Assembly: GCA_950106755.1 (NCBI GenBank)
Contig: OX467091.1
Span: 9,689,538 to 9,753,537, forward strand
From: Climacium dendroides
Lineage: Eukaryota; Streptophyta; Bryopsida; Hypnales; Climaciaceae
Direction of reading: 5' to 3'
DNA: 64,000 nt
The notes below the pieces were generated by a model. The model was not told the origin of the DNA, searched no databases, and saw nothing but the letters and a program-made list of their open reading frames with translations. This document shows, in pieces, positions 1-12,250 of the stretch; the stretch's first letter is position 1, and each line of letters begins with the position of its first letter. Position numbers and translations under genes: made by a program.

Positions 1-567
1 TAAATATAAAATAAAATCATAGGATGTAGATTATTTGTCAGAACATTAGAACCATTGGCATTGGCATTTTTCAATTCTATGACACAAATTTTAAACCCTA
101 AAGGATTGTTTGTCCACTTGGAGGATAATTTGGGTATCAATTTGAATTTGTAGTGAATGTTTTGAGAATGTTTTAAGAATGTGCAGTTTTGCAAGAGCTT
201 CATGGATATGTAGTTTATCTTTCAATTGGTGCTTGGGAAAAAAAGTTAGGGCAAAATAAGACAAAAATGGAGGTTAATCGGTAGCACAAAAATCAGAAAA
301 AGTCAAAATTAAATATATTTTTGAATTTCTAAAATTTTATATTTTTGTTCATATTTGAAGCTTTCATACATTCTATTTGGACTAGTGATGAGAAAATCAT
401 GGACAACCTTAGTTTAGGGGGCAATCTAAGCTTCTTATTGAAAAAATAACTTAAAGGATTCATTTGGATGCAAATATTTTGCATTCTATGAGGTCAAATT
501 TGATGAAATTTTCACTACATGTTCTCAAACAAGTTAAGTACAAACATCTATGGTTAGATTTTTTTTT

Positions 568-659
568 AAATGGTTTCTATTGGTTTTCTATTAATGGTTT
601 CTATTAATGGTTTCTATTAATGGTTTCTAATAATGGTTTTCTATTGGTTTCTATTGGTT
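568..659. repeat. Short tandem repeat of 'tggtttctattaa' type
   Basis: About six imperfect units of 13-16 bp built on 'tggtttctattaa' sit inside repeat A. The second copy of the repeat (around 31560) has only one such unit, so the array expanded after the copies separated. Confidence 0.75.
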
Positions 660-1610
660 TGGTGAATACAATAGAAGTGGTAGTTTTGAGTGGATTTTGT
701 CAAAAAAAACAACCTTGGGGCTTTAGGGGTTAACAATTTAGTATTTTGAATCATTTTCTATTTCTTTCTCTTTACTATTTCTTTCCTATATGTTGTACAA
801 TTCCAAATGATATAAATTTTCTAAAGCATGTAGCCAATTTGACTTGAATAATGAATGCAAAGAAGCACCACCATTTTGAACCTTTTTACATACAAATGTG
901 ACCTTGTAAAGTATAGCTGCTTGGTTTTTTGAAGGGTTCAAAAAAGGGATATTGTCACTTCAAATGCTTATATCTTGCAATTGATCCACGCAATCAAAAT
1001 TTCAAAAAGAATTTCCTCATCTTCTCAAATGAACGTACTACAAGGTCCTACATATGCATGTGTCCAAAAATGTGTTTTTCCTGGATTTTTGTACTTCTGC
1101 TAGAAATGACAATTTTGGAGTGTTTTTGGGAAAATTTTAGAGTCACGGAACTTTAAAGGCTAGATTCTAGTCAAGCACTAATTTATTTGCTATAAAAGCT
1201 TTAGATCTACACCCTCTCTTTTATAGAAATGTTGTAGGAAATGAACATTTTACAAAACATTTTTTGATTCTTATGTGGCACTAGTGTTGTTATTTGCTAA
1301 TGAACATTCTTCTTTTGTTGAAGCTTTTGCCAAAAAGTGTCAAGGACATGTACCCTTCCACAACTTGGATAGCTTCTCTTTACCTCCATTAGACTTTGAA
1401 GAGGTCAAACCTTCTTTCAATGATAGGTATATCCACCTAGGATCATAGGGACTCCACAAACCTTGTGAAGCTTCTTGAAACCTTCAAGTGACTCTTTCAA
1501 ACCGAATATATGTCTTCTTGAATTTCCTTGTAATTTTTGGGAATTCATAGTGCCTCCTCCTCATCTCTACAAAAACTTCAAGATGTAATGATAGTATATA
1601 TTGGAGGTAT

Positions 1611-2215
1611 GTTGGAAAAACCTTGAATCATGCCCTCAGGGGGTGCACTTAGTTCTACTACAACAAACCACGTGCAAACAAGTGATTTCTAATAAACTAT
1701 AATTTTAACTTCAAATTTTGAGCATAGTTTACTCTTGACTATAGGATTCTATTCCCAAAATTTCAAATTCAAATAAAATATGGAATGATTTCTAGAAGGG
1801 GTTAAAAATGCACTTAAATGACATGTTTTTTTTAACTCAAATATTTTTAGAGAACACATTTAGATGACCATTGCATCAATATTCAACTCAAAATGAGCTT
1901 TCAACAGAGAGTTATTTTTAGAAATTTTTTGTTTATTTTTCAGACAATTCTTTATTTTATATTATAGGGGTATGAAAGTTATTTTTCAATTTCTAAAGTG
2001 TATGTTCTTACTTTGAAAATTTGTAACTAATTAGTACAAACATATAAAAATATCAATAATTCAAACCACAAACTTTCAAAGTAGAAAAATCTATTCATAT
2101 TTTTTTCATTTCATTTTATTTAAATATCAAAAAGTAATCAAAAGTTTTGTTCGCACGCTAACATCAAGAAAAGGGGGAGTGCACCCCTTGGGATCTTGCC
2201 AACACAAGTCTTAAA
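1611..2215. mobile_element. 605-bp LTR-like insertion in repeat A
   Basis: Comparison with the uninterrupted copy near 32545 shows extra DNA here, bounded by GTAT at 1607-1610 and again at 2216-2219. Near the ends are TGTTGG (1610-1615) and CCAACA (2199-2204). That terminal pattern is common in plant Copia-type LTRs, although CCAACA lies about 12 bp inside the right breakpoint. No ORF is present. The best reading is a solo LTR or other non-autonomous insertion with a 4-bp duplication; the class is uncertain. Confidence 0.55.
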
Positions 2216-3170
2216 GTATTGTTGTTGAGATTTGTATAACATTATTAAAAAACACCTTTGAATTCTTTGTGTTGCAACTTTTGGTTTTTTTGGTAGTTAA
2301 GAGATTTGATGGAAAGATTGATATAGGTATTACATGCCCTTGGTCTACTTAGATATATTGTCGTGGATTTGGGGAAAAGCTTATAGGTATTGTACACTTA
2401 TATTGTTGTTTAGAATTTCAAAAATGTTTTGGAGTTCATAAGGTCTTCCATTTGTAAGATAGATGGACGTATTTCCATTTATTGTGTTGATTGTTACTTC
2501 TAAATAGCATTCATACTTTTCAACATCATTTTCATCTAATTAGAATAGTTGAAGAAGCTATTGATGGACATTGTTGAATGTTACCTTGTATAAAACATTG
2601 ATGGATTCATAGTTTTTTACATATGTATGTAACAATACTTTGATAGCATGTTTTATAATTGATTTCATTTTTCATTATGAATCTCCAAAGGGGTTAGATT
2701 AATTTGAAGATGAGAGCTGGACTACTTACTATCAAAAAGTATGAATTGTATTCCCATAGAAATTCCAACCTCATTTCGTCATCATACAATAACTTCTTCT
2801 AAAATCCTTTACACTAGAAAAAGTTGATAAATCAAGTTTAACTTCATCTCCAAATATCCATTTGTGATTTTGAGCCTCCAAAAAACAAGTTATAAACATA
2901 ATTTAGAGAGAAGATGTTTGAAAATGTCAAAGAAAATATCCCTTCCAACCCCTCTCTGAAATTTGTCTATAGCTAATTTTTAGAGATGAAATTTATCTTG
3001 ATTTTCCAAATTAACTTAGTCTAAGTTCTTTTGAATTTTTGCATTTTTGCCTAAATTAGGTCTAAAATTCTACTATAAACGTAATTCTTGTTTTTGACAT
3101 GATAATGAGTGGTTCAACTCTTAGTAATCTTACGTGTTTCACATGTGTTATTTTACCTCCTACAACCCCA

Positions 3171-4614
3171 CGTGTGTGAGGATCTTGCCTTGTTATCTCC
3201 CTTCAAACATTAAATGGCTTTTGAAGCTTTGTGAGTGACTTGTGTACAAGGTGAGAAATAATCTTAATTAGATAGATCCTTAAGTATATATTTGTGTAGG
3301 ATGAAGATGTCGTAAATTAGTTGTGAAATATAATTTATTTTCTTGACTTAAGTCTTGAATTTTGGAACAATAGATTTTAAAGTGTTGAAACCTATTTTTT
3401 GACTTAAAGTAAGTATTATGTATTGAAGTGCCAATCCTTTAAAGCAAAATATATATTTTTGAAACTAATCTAACAAATCTAAATGTTTTTTTCATGAAAG
3501 AATTAACAATATATTTTAAAAAAATATAGTTTGAATATACAAATTGGAGGATCCTTCATTTATATTACACCATGTTAATCACTTTATAGATTTAGCTAAC
3601 TACATCAAAATTGAAGTAATAAAATATAAATTATATTTCTGGTCAATGTTCAAAGTTTTATTATATACTTCTAAAATGATTTAGCAAAAATCTAGAAAGA
3701 CTTTAATACATTTCATTGTATATATACTTTTTGAAAATTACACTACACATCTTTTCTTTTAATACAACCCACTGAAATGTTGAAGAAGTCATATATTATA
3801 ACACATCTATATTTTGTCCAAACCCTCAAACATTGGAGCATACCCCTTTGAGAGACTATAAAAACAAACAAGAACCCACAAAATATGGACTTTGAATAAG
3901 CGAACAACTCTAATGCAAAGGTAAAAAATGGTTGAATTGTCAATTTGAAAGCCAACAAGTATTACCAACATTCTATGGTTGAATTGTTAGTTTGAAAGTC
4001 AACAAAAAAACACTTAATTTTCACTCATTAAAAATTTGTTAAGTAGAAGTAGGTTCAAGGTTGAAGGGATAATTAAACCGTTAATAGCTCTAAGATGGAA
4101 TTGAAACACAATAATCCCATTGGTGAGATTGTTCTACCAAGCAAATTTAACCTTGCTTAACAATTCTTTTTTAAATTGTTAAAGTTGCATACAAAAATGA
4201 AGTTTGTAAGGTAGTTTTTCAAGGAGATGCTTAGATTGCCAAATTACCAAGATTGTTTGTAACTCTCTCATTACTAGTCCAACTGGAATGAATCAAAACT
4301 TCAGATGCAGACAAAAATGTAATCTTTGAGGGTAGAAAAATTAATTTTAAAAATTTAACTTTTTGTGATTCTTTTTAAATTGCCACTCAAGTTGTTTTTT
4401 GGACTCATGGTGGCATAACTTTTGTTTCCAAGCACTAATTAAAATAAAATTTATATGCCTAGAAAGCTTATTTGATTTATTATCTTCAAAAAAGTTTCAG
4501 AAAATCATGTCAAAAATTGAGATTACATGAGCCCACCCAAAATTCCAAGAATCCCCCGTAGGGACTTTGGGACTTTAGAGCTTGATTAGTTATTTGGCGA
4601 CTTAGGCTCAAGTA
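3171..4614. other. AT-rich intergenic DNA, no gene seen
   Basis: Only short AT-rich frames occur, the longest being 71 codons on the minus strand with no recognisable motif. The text has the same low-complexity style as the surrounding decayed repeats. Confidence 0.6.
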
Positions 4615-4861
4615 AGATGACCACTACCATATCCAATCTCTACTAGAGATCAAGGTTCTATGTACGATTGGGATGGTGGTTTCATCCTACCTGACATCCA
4701 GAATTATTTTGTGGAAGCCAAAAAGGTAAAATAAAATGTTGTTTAAGGATGGTCATTGTACTCACTTGTCGTTACGGTCAGGTGTTGAAAGTCAAATTAA
4801 AATAGTTTCAAAATAGTTTAAAGCATAATTATTATGAGTAAATTGCTTCAAAACAGTAGTA
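4615..4861 (+). repeat. Family B duplicated segment, left part
   Basis: The block around 'tacgattgggatggtggtt' aligns with 17655-17830, where the sequence is CpG-richer and less decayed. The Tc1-like element follows immediately, and similarity resumes at 6572. Confidence 0.7.
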
Positions 4862-5041
4862 AGGTAGTATGGCCTTAAAGCGCCCATCTTCTTCAAACCA
4901 TCCTGTAGGTAACTGTACAGTTCCCTTCGGAAAGTCTTCGGACAAATCGAATCTAGGGTTCTTCAGAGTTCTCGCACTACTGACTTCAAACGGCTCCCAT
5001 TTCTTCAGCCGGCCTTCAAACCCTAGATTTCTTTTCACAAC

Positions 5042-6046
5042 ATGGTGTACACAGGAGAGGAAAAGGCTCAAGTGGTTGGGATGTTCAAGGGTGGCTGTAG
5101 AGTGAGTGAAATTGCCGTTTCTTTAGGTATACCTAAACAGAGTATTTCTGACATTCTGAAGAAGTACCGCATTGAAAACATCGTGGAGACCTTGCAACGC
5201 AGTGGAAGGCCAAAGAAGTTGTCAGAGCGGGATACTAGAGCAATTGTTCGAGTAGCCAAGCAGAACAGGAGGGCAACATTGGCAGACATCACGAACTCTT
5301 CGCCTATCCAAGTAAGTCATACTGTTGTGAGACAAGCATTGAAAGATTCTGGTTTGCAAAGTAGAATTGCTCGCAAAAAGCCATTTCTTTCACGTGTTCA
5401 CAAAGAGAAGCGACTTGCTTTTGCGAAAAGTCATGTCAATTGGACCGTAGAGCAGTGGAAGAATGTGATTTGGACAGACGAGGCAACCTTTGAAATTGGC
5501 AAAAATTTCCGGCAAATTCGGGTGTGGCGTAGCACCAAAGAAACTTACGAACCGGACTGTTTGGCTTCAACTTTCAAGAGCGGTAGGACTTCAGTGATGA
5601 TCTGGGGTGCTTTCTACAATAATCTAAGGTCATCATTAGGGTTTATGATACCAGGAAAGCGAACTGCTCTTGATTTTGTGGATATAGTTTACGAAGGGCT
5701 TCTGAAAGAATTTTTGTTGTTAGTTCCTGGGGCAATTCTCATGGAAGATGGTGCTCCTGTGCATCGTAGTCTTGCACCAAAAAAATGGAGAGAAGATCGA
5801 GGATTGCAGAAGCTTGAATGGCCGGCACAGTCACCAGATTTGAATCCGATTGAAAATGTGTGGGCCATGATGAAGAGCAGTATACAGAATCGCTCAACAC
5901 CAATTACAAACATTGCAGACATGAAGATAGCTCTGCAAGAGGTGTGGGTAGGCTTAGACATTGAGAACTTTGAAACTTTGATTGTAAGTTTGCCCACCAG
6001 AATGGCTGCTGTGATCAAGGCCAAGGGAGGAGCAACTCGATGGTAA
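5042..6046 (+). CDS. Tc1/mariner-family transposase, intact
   Basis: This 334-residue single-exon protein would cut and paste the surrounding element at TA sites. Residues 1-50 resemble the first helix-turn-helix of the paired-like DNA-binding domain (IPKQSISDILKKY). GRPKK at 55-59 is the usual AT-hook-like linker. The catalytic triad is visible: D146 in WTDEATF, D236 in MEDGAPVH and E271 in NPIENVW, with 34 residues between D236 and E271, so the Tc1-type DD34E signature is complete. Length fits the family (about 340). There is no internal stop or frameshift. Plant mariner-like transposases normally have DD39D, so a DD34E protein suggests a different origin, possibly transfer from a fungus or animal (inference). 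The ATG at 5042 directly precedes the HTH. Confidence 0.95.
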   Translation: MVYTGEEKAQVVGMFKGGCRVSEIAVSLGIPKQSISDILKKYRIENIVETLQRSGRPKKLSERDTRAIVRVAKQNRRATLADITNSSPIQVSHTVVRQALKDSGLQSRIARKKPFLSRVHKEKRLAFAKSHVNWTVEQWKNVIWTDEATFEIGKNFRQIRVWRSTKETYEPDCLASTFKSGRTSVMIWGAFYNNLRSSLGFMIPGKRTALDFVDIVYEGLLKEFLLLVPGAILMEDGAPVHRSLAPKKWREDRGLQKLEWPAQSPDLNPIENVWAMMKSSIQNRSTPITNIADMKIALQEVWVGLDIENFETLIVSLPTRMAAVIKAKGGATRW

Positions 6047-6261
6047 ATTGGTATACTTGCAGAAAGAGATTCTCAATTGACTCAAGATTTTTCTTGTATT
6101 TTCATGTGTTGGTTGTCGATGAGTATAAAAAATTTGAGGTCAATGCATGGATTTTGGATTGTGCTACATCAAATTTGATGCCAAGTGATGCGGCTGTCCA
6201 GAGTCAGTTTTCTTGGTTGTCCGAAGACTTTCCGAAGGGGACTGTAGAATGGATGTCAGGT

Positions 6262-6530
6262 GATCCTTGAATGGACCTCTCTGGTTTGTTAATGAATTCA
6301 AGAAAAGTTATTATTTTTATTGTAAGAGCCAATCATTGTCTTTGGTTTCTGCACATTTCTTTATAAGTCACAAGGGGACGGATTTTGGGACACCTATGGT
6401 CACAAATAGGTGCCTATGACCTAAATCTTTGAAAATTCATAAGTAATTCAAAAATGCTTGGAAAAATACGAAACTACTTGTGTTGTGTTCTGCTAAAAAT
6501 CATTTTGTCCATGGAAACCTGTGAAAAAGG
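6262..6530. mobile_element. Insertion splitting the right Tc1 terminal repeat
   Basis: In the left terminal repeat, the inner block (4916-4944) lies about 54 bp from the element end. On the right, the matching inner block (6217-6245) is about 326 bp from the end. The extra ~270 bp carry no ORF and no clear inverted repeat. Its identity is unknown. Confidence 0.5.
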
Positions 6531-6571
6531 CAAAAAAGATGGTAAATGGTCGCTTTAAGGCCATACTACCT

Positions 6572-6990
6572 CAAGCTTTACTGGGAGCACATTCAGTATG
6601 CAACAAAAAAACTTGTACAATGCTTTTACATTTCCAAAGCTTTTACATTTCCAAAGCTTCAGATATTGCATTCTTTGGTAGTGTTGAACACCCCAATTTT
6701 TCATGCACTGTAGCTGCATTGTGGTAATTCATAGCTTTGTCTGTAGCAACATTCATCTATAACCCTTAAACGATGAGCAGATCACCATGGATACCATCTT
6801 CTTTGGGTATCGTGGAAACAGTTGGCCTAAGAAAACTACAAAAGCACTCATTGGATGTCAAACTACTATACAACCAACATTGTATTTTTTGAACTCAAGA
6901 ATTGAGAAAATTTGTGGCAAAGGAAGAAGATGTGGAAGAATCACAACATCTTGAATACCTTCATTCTTCCTTGAATTAGCAAATTAAACC
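6572..6990 (+). repeat. Family B duplicated segment, right part
   Basis: The segment aligns with 17870-18140: 'ctttactggg', 'agtgttgaacaccc', then 'gaattgagaaaatttgtg' and the text around 'gaagaagatg'. At 18060-18140 the same text reads as an open frame ending ELRKFVSKEEDVEESQ..., but here the frame is broken. It may be a fragment of an old gene I do not recognise. Confidence 0.65.
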
Positions 6991-7459
6991 CTAAAGGTCC
7001 AACATGTTTAAAGGCCAAAAACCGCTTAAAAATACTCGTCTCCAAAGCAAGGGCAAAATCTTCACCAATATTCATATTTTAACAACCTTGTTAACAACAA
7101 ATTCAACCATAGGATCCTTTCATCAACTTCTTCAAGTACATTGATCCAAAATTTTGGGATCAACATCTCTTTCAATTGCAAGTTCAATATGTCTAAACTA
7201 CAAAATGTAGGCTTTTTTAGCTCATCGAAAAGGTGAATTTTTGTCTTTCAACATATTCTTAAAAAAACCCGTACATGCCCTATAATTTGTATAGTTTATT
7301 GCATACAAAAAAAATGGGTTGAAACATATGCCAAAAATACTTTCATGTTCAACTTTAAAAAATTGTAAAGTAGAAAGTAGAACTAAATGAAAGAAAAAAC
7401 TAATCTACTAGTAATTTTTTTTTTAAATTAAAAAAAAAAAATCTTGATGGTAAGAATGT
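6991..7459. other. AT-rich spacer, nothing recognised
   Basis: No ORF of note and no clear repeat; poly-A and poly-T runs near 7415-7440. Confidence 0.5.
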
Positions 7460-8755
7460 TCTAGTAAAATATTGGTGTGGGTGCTTTATTCCCACCCTTG
7501 GAATAAAATGTTTACATACCAGGTTCTAGTTGTTTATCATAGAAAATCCTATTGGGTGTTTTAAAAAATCATGCAATTCAAATGAACCTTCCAAGCAATG
7601 AATCTTGTTTTGGCTTTTACTCAAATTCCCTAATTGTAAGTGCTTGAATCCATTTCAGAATAAATTAGTATTTTGGTCAATTTTGGCTATGACCACCAAA
7701 ATCCAAGTCCTATGGAAATTGATCAAGCAAATCAATTAATTATCCTAAGTTGGAGAGCTGAATTTGCTCTTTACAAATTGATAAAAAAAAAAAACTAGAT
7801 TTGACCCTAATCTCTAAAAGATATTGGCAAATGACCTTTAAAACCTTCATTCATCGATTACGGAAATTTTAACTATTGAAATTGAATGTGGTTTTTAGGG
7901 TTATTTTCTATTTTTATATTCTAATTGGATTTTGAATTTGACAAGATTTGGTCAACTTTGGTTGACTTTCATCCAACTCTAATCTAATTTTGTTGAAAAC
8001 TTCATTCTATTCTAACTTGTTCAATTTTTATCCAATTGTTGAAATTCCACTAACCTTGGAATCTTAAAATATTTTTTTTGAATATTCATAATTTAATTTT
8101 TCTTTTGTAAATTTTTTAACCTACCAAGTAAATTTTAATCATTTATACTATGTTGAATTAATTAGAATTTTACTTTTCCTTATAGGTTTAAATATTTTAA
8201 TTTTTTGTGAATGTAAAAAAACTCCTTACTTTTAACCTTCTAGGTGAATTTTATTTGATGATGAATTTTGACCATTAACCAATTCATCAATATTCTTTCA
8301 TAATTCTTTTTCACCTTTAAATATCAAAACTACTTTTATTCATAGGGTTCAATATTTTTACTTTTAACGTTCTAATTTCACTGTCCTATAAAGGTAAATA
8401 TTTTCTACTACTTAATCCTCTTGATAAAGTCTATCTGTGAATGAATTTTGACTGTGAATCAATTCATCAAAATTCTTTACTAAGTCTCTTTTACTGCTAA
8501 AATTCAAATTCAATTTTCACCTTTGTCTTTGAGTTCTACTGAATCAAGAAATTAAGATTCCCAAAAGATTTTGAAAGACTCTAGAAGATTCTTTAAAGTA
8601 TTCCTTTACCTAACTTTTATTTTTTGGTTTGCTTTTACTTTTGTTTTCATCCAAGTGTAACTTCTTAATAAATTTGATGATTAAAGTAATTTTGAATTAC
8701 TATACCAATTTCTTACTACTTCCAAATATTTTGTGGTTGTTTTAACTTCATATGG

Positions 8756-8793
8756 TTTTAATTTTAATTTTAATTTTAATTTTAATTTTAATT
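8756..8793. repeat. (TTTTAA)n microsatellite
   Basis: About six perfect hexamer units in AT-rich DNA. Confidence 0.9.
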
Positions 8794-9658
8794 CAAATGT
8801 TGAATTCTAAAGTGATAATTTTTTTATTGGAATTGCAACAACTTGGAAAGAATTTAGTTGTTAACTCCTAAATTCTATTGCGATGTTGATGATCTCATCT
8901 TCATCGAAAATTCCAAATTGCAGAGCACGCTGTCTAATGCCATAGTCCCTTTTGTAATTTGTTATCACCTTTGTTGAAAATGTGTGGTATTCCTTCCTTT
9001 AACTCCTTTCCTTTTCTTTTACCTTTTTTTTCTTTGATATGTTTTTTTTTTTTGTAGATATTTTATGAGAATAAAATCTTATCAAATCTTTGGCTAATTT
9101 GCTTGGAATCCAGTAAAACCTTAATACAAGGTTCGTTTGACTTCTACTAACCAATAACTAATTCTAAAATCTCCCCAAAGGTCAACTATTCTCTCTTTTT
9201 GTTTTTTTCCCCTTGTCCTATAAGCAAAATCCAACCTTGTTTTCATATTCTCTAATGGAGTGTGCACATGTGACTTGTCACTCTTACTTCTCTACCAACT
9301 AATGAATGCTAATTTTCTTGAGAATAAAGCGAGGGGTTTTAAGACAACTAATTTGGCTTGTATCCCCTCATAACTACTCAAAGTCAACTTACTACTCTTT
9401 CTTTTTTGGTTTGTTTGTCTTTATTCCACACTCCAACCTTGGTATCTATACATCATAACTATTTCCAAGGAACGACTTCCTTCCCTCATCTTCTTCTTCC
9501 CTATTGGAATGTCAAATGGCTAACACATAATTCGAATCCTCCACTTCTTTTGCTTCCATTTTTTGGGGTTGAGTCGTGCTTAGAGCTTGATCATGCAACT
9601 TGAATTTGTACCCAAAAGTGAGTGAGAACATGCTTGGATGAGGATGGACAACGTGTTT

Positions 9659-9790
9659 TGGGTCAACAGAGGCTTGGATGAGTTGACTTCTTGGGTCAAC
9701 AGAGGCTTGGATGAGTTGACTTCTTGGGTCAACAGAGGCTTGGATGAGTTGACTTCTTGGGTCAACAGAGGCTTGGATGAGTTGACTTCT
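9659..9790 (+). repeat. 33-bp minisatellite, four identical units
   Basis: Units start at 9659, 9692, 9725 and 9758 and are identical. The unit is a multiple of three and contains no stop in this frame, so it creates an apparent ORF (9638-9868) with WVNRGLDELTS repeated four times. I treat that ORF as a by-product. Identical units imply recent expansion. Confidence 0.95.
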
Positions 9791-12250
9791 GGCTTGCTGG
9801 TGAGCTTTGGCCTCCCTTCACAATCTGATTTTTTTGGGAATTTCTCAAAGTCACAGACTTCCTTCTAAGCTTCCCAAACCCTTCCTGGTGTTTTTTCCAA
9901 CTAAATTCTCACTTAAAATTAGCACCAAAGATTTCCTTTCAGGGTTGGAATGCTGAAGAACTAAGCCTGGTGTTAAAGAAAATTTTTAAAATTTAAATCA
10001 AAAGGGGCCGTGTGGGCATCATCCCTGATTTGGGTCTTTTAAAGAAAGACTGGTGTATGTGAACAAAGCATGTACTGTACAGTTGGGTCCAGGTCATTGA
10101 CAAACTGCCTATTTTTGGCATGCACATTTCCTTGCATAACATGGAAGAGATTTAGAATTTTTCATCTTGCATTATTTACACTCAATTCTCACACAATTCC
10201 ACTTGAGCCTACCAAACTTCAGCTAAAAAAAAGCAAAATTTCATTTTTAGTGAATTTTTGAAGTCAATTTTCATGGTTTTACATAGTATTTTATTGAGAA
10301 TAATTGGTGATGAATTTTTTTAATTGGATTGCATAAATATGTAGGGAACATCCATATGCACATTTTTCATATTGAATAACACCCCACTAAGTAACAAAAT
10401 ATAAATTCCTACTAAGGGCTCAATTGAGGCGTCGTATGACCAAACTTTGTGAAATAGATATCTCTATATTCTGAATTAGATTTTGGCAAAGTAATTGTAC
10501 CATCATGCTCACATGTACCATATTAGTAACCACATGAGTGGCAAATAGAAAAATCTAATTATAACAAATATTCTTACAACATTTGGACATTGTCATCCTA
10601 ACACTTAAACTTTAGAGAAGGAATTGTAAAACTTTTATGGAGAAACTTGCCTAGGGTAAGATGTGTGTATGGATGCTCCCTACATATATCCACAATCAAA
10701 CTTTAAAAATTCACCACCAATTGCTTGCAATAAAATATCTTGTAAAACCATGAAAATTAACTTTAAAAATTCACAAAAATGGAGATTTGGTTTTCTAAAG
10801 TTGAAATTTCATAAGCTTGAGTGCAATTGCGTAAGGATGCAATGATAATTATCTCTTCCAAACTCTATCAATTATACTCTACATTGTAAAAGAAAATTTG
10901 AATGCCTCAAAGAGGCAGTTTGTAAATGAAGTGGCCCCAACTGTAACAAGTCACTGAGTATCAGCCGGCTGGGTCTCTAAGTATTGGCTTGGCTGGGTCG
11001 ACTGAGTGCTGGCCTGGTTGGGTCTGGTTCGAACTTCTAAATTTTTGGAACTTGGTCCTAAAATCTCAAATGGCCATTGCTACCCAATATTTGGATATTC
11101 TTCTTGGACCCTTTAATGGAAACTATACTAAGAATTTTGTAACACGGACGAAGTTTTGTTGTCCAAGGGGTTGTGACCCCAAATTTTTAGCAATTTTTAG
11201 TAAAGATAAACAAAATATAGGATGATAGCTTTGCCATAGTAGAGGGATTAACCACAAATTCATGCAAAGGTGTAATGCAATAACTACTAATGGAATTTTG
11301 GAAATTGTGAATCTCACTCAAAAATTCTTCAAGATTCTTAGATCCATGAGGATCACTTATTCTCATGTAAGATTCTAGAGGGTTTTCCTTCAACAACAAG
11401 GCTGTGAAATCCCTCACAAAAGAACTCATTGGAGAATGATTATCAAACAACTTGACTCAAGACTCAAAACAAGTGAGCATTAAGGAATTCAAGCTAACTG
11501 CATCAGTAGAATTTGGCTTGAATATCCCTAGGATTACTACAAACTTGGACACAAGAAACAATACAATAAACAACTTAAAAACTCCAAATACCTTATAAAA
11601 CACAAGTTAGAACAAACGGACCTCCACATGCTTTGAATCAAGCTTAGAGAACACAAGAACACTTAATATCACAAGCAAAATGCTCCAAATGCAGTAGAAA
11701 ACAAGTTTTAGCACCATCACCATATTCCAATAATGTGGTTGCATTTTGACCCAAGCTTACGAAAAAAGAGGTTTCAAGGGTTTGAAGTCTGGAGAAGGGA
11801 TTAGTTGAGAGGAAAAGAGGTGCCCTTTCATACTCTTCTAAGGACACCCACCTCCTCTCATTTCCTTGTGGTAATCTTATCATTTGGGATTTTAATTCCA
11901 AATCACCAATTTTGACTTTTTACGCTAAATCAATTTGTAACTTTTAAAGATTAACTCCAAATTATAAACAGATTGTTTGTAATTTTTGCTTTGAAAAGTC
12001 ATTTTTTGTGTAAGAAATCTCACAACCTTTTTTCTTATACTAAAAACTTAATTGCCAAAAGGGTAAAAACTCAAATTTTGGAGTTTGACTTTTTTATGAA
12101 AAGTAACTAGTCTTAGGACCTGAAGTAGGAGTAAGGGAGTAAGAAAAGACCTAATTTTAACTCCATTTTGATTTCATATGTTCTCAAAACATTGATCAAA
12201 CTCCATTGTAATCTTTTAATTTTGTCAGTACTTGGAGAATCTCGTTAGTA

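Larger units (their letters stand above)
1..3170 (+). repeat. Family A dispersed repeat, copy 1
   Basis: Seen: the stretch aligns by eye with 30985-33520. Shared landmarks include the 'ccattggcattggcattt' block near 53 and 31033, the block around 'tatcttgcaattgat' near 970 and 31905, and the text near 2225 and 32545. Parts also recur near 15100-16600 and, inverted, inside the TTAA element at 15425. There is no ORF above 75 codons, so no gene is called. It is probably a decayed transposon of unknown class. The copy is interrupted by the insertion at 1611-2215. Confidence 0.7.
4862..6571 (+). mobile_element. Tc1-like (DD34E) DNA transposon
   Basis: The ends are inverted repeats: 'aggtagtatggcc' begins at 4862 and its complement ends at 6571, with over 20 near-identical bases. 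A second matching pair lies inside, at 4916-4944 and 6217-6245, so the original terminal repeats were about 80 bp. The left flank is TA and the right is CA, consistent with a mutated TA target duplication. The element sits inside duplicated segment B. The right terminal repeat is split by about 270 extra bases (roughly 6262-6530). The coding region is intact. Confidence 0.9.
7460..12250 (-). repeat. Family D large degenerate repeat, inverted copy
   Basis: Read on the minus strand, several blocks match 41300-46115. Examples are 'ccaagggtgggaataaagc' (7475-7497 against 46060-46083), the region near 7785-7870 against 45700-45780, the lines near 9890 against 44190, the block at 11800-11890 against 42205-42280, and 12040-12140 against 41910-41990. 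No long ORF survives. The size, a TATA-like box in the sister copy and the AATAAA-like motif at one end suggest a non-autonomous retroelement, but no primer-binding site or gag/pol was found. Confidence 0.55.

Noticed and set aside
9638..9868. Protein with four WVNRGLDELTS repeats
   Set aside because: Explained by the 33-bp minisatellite; there is no conserved flanking domain.
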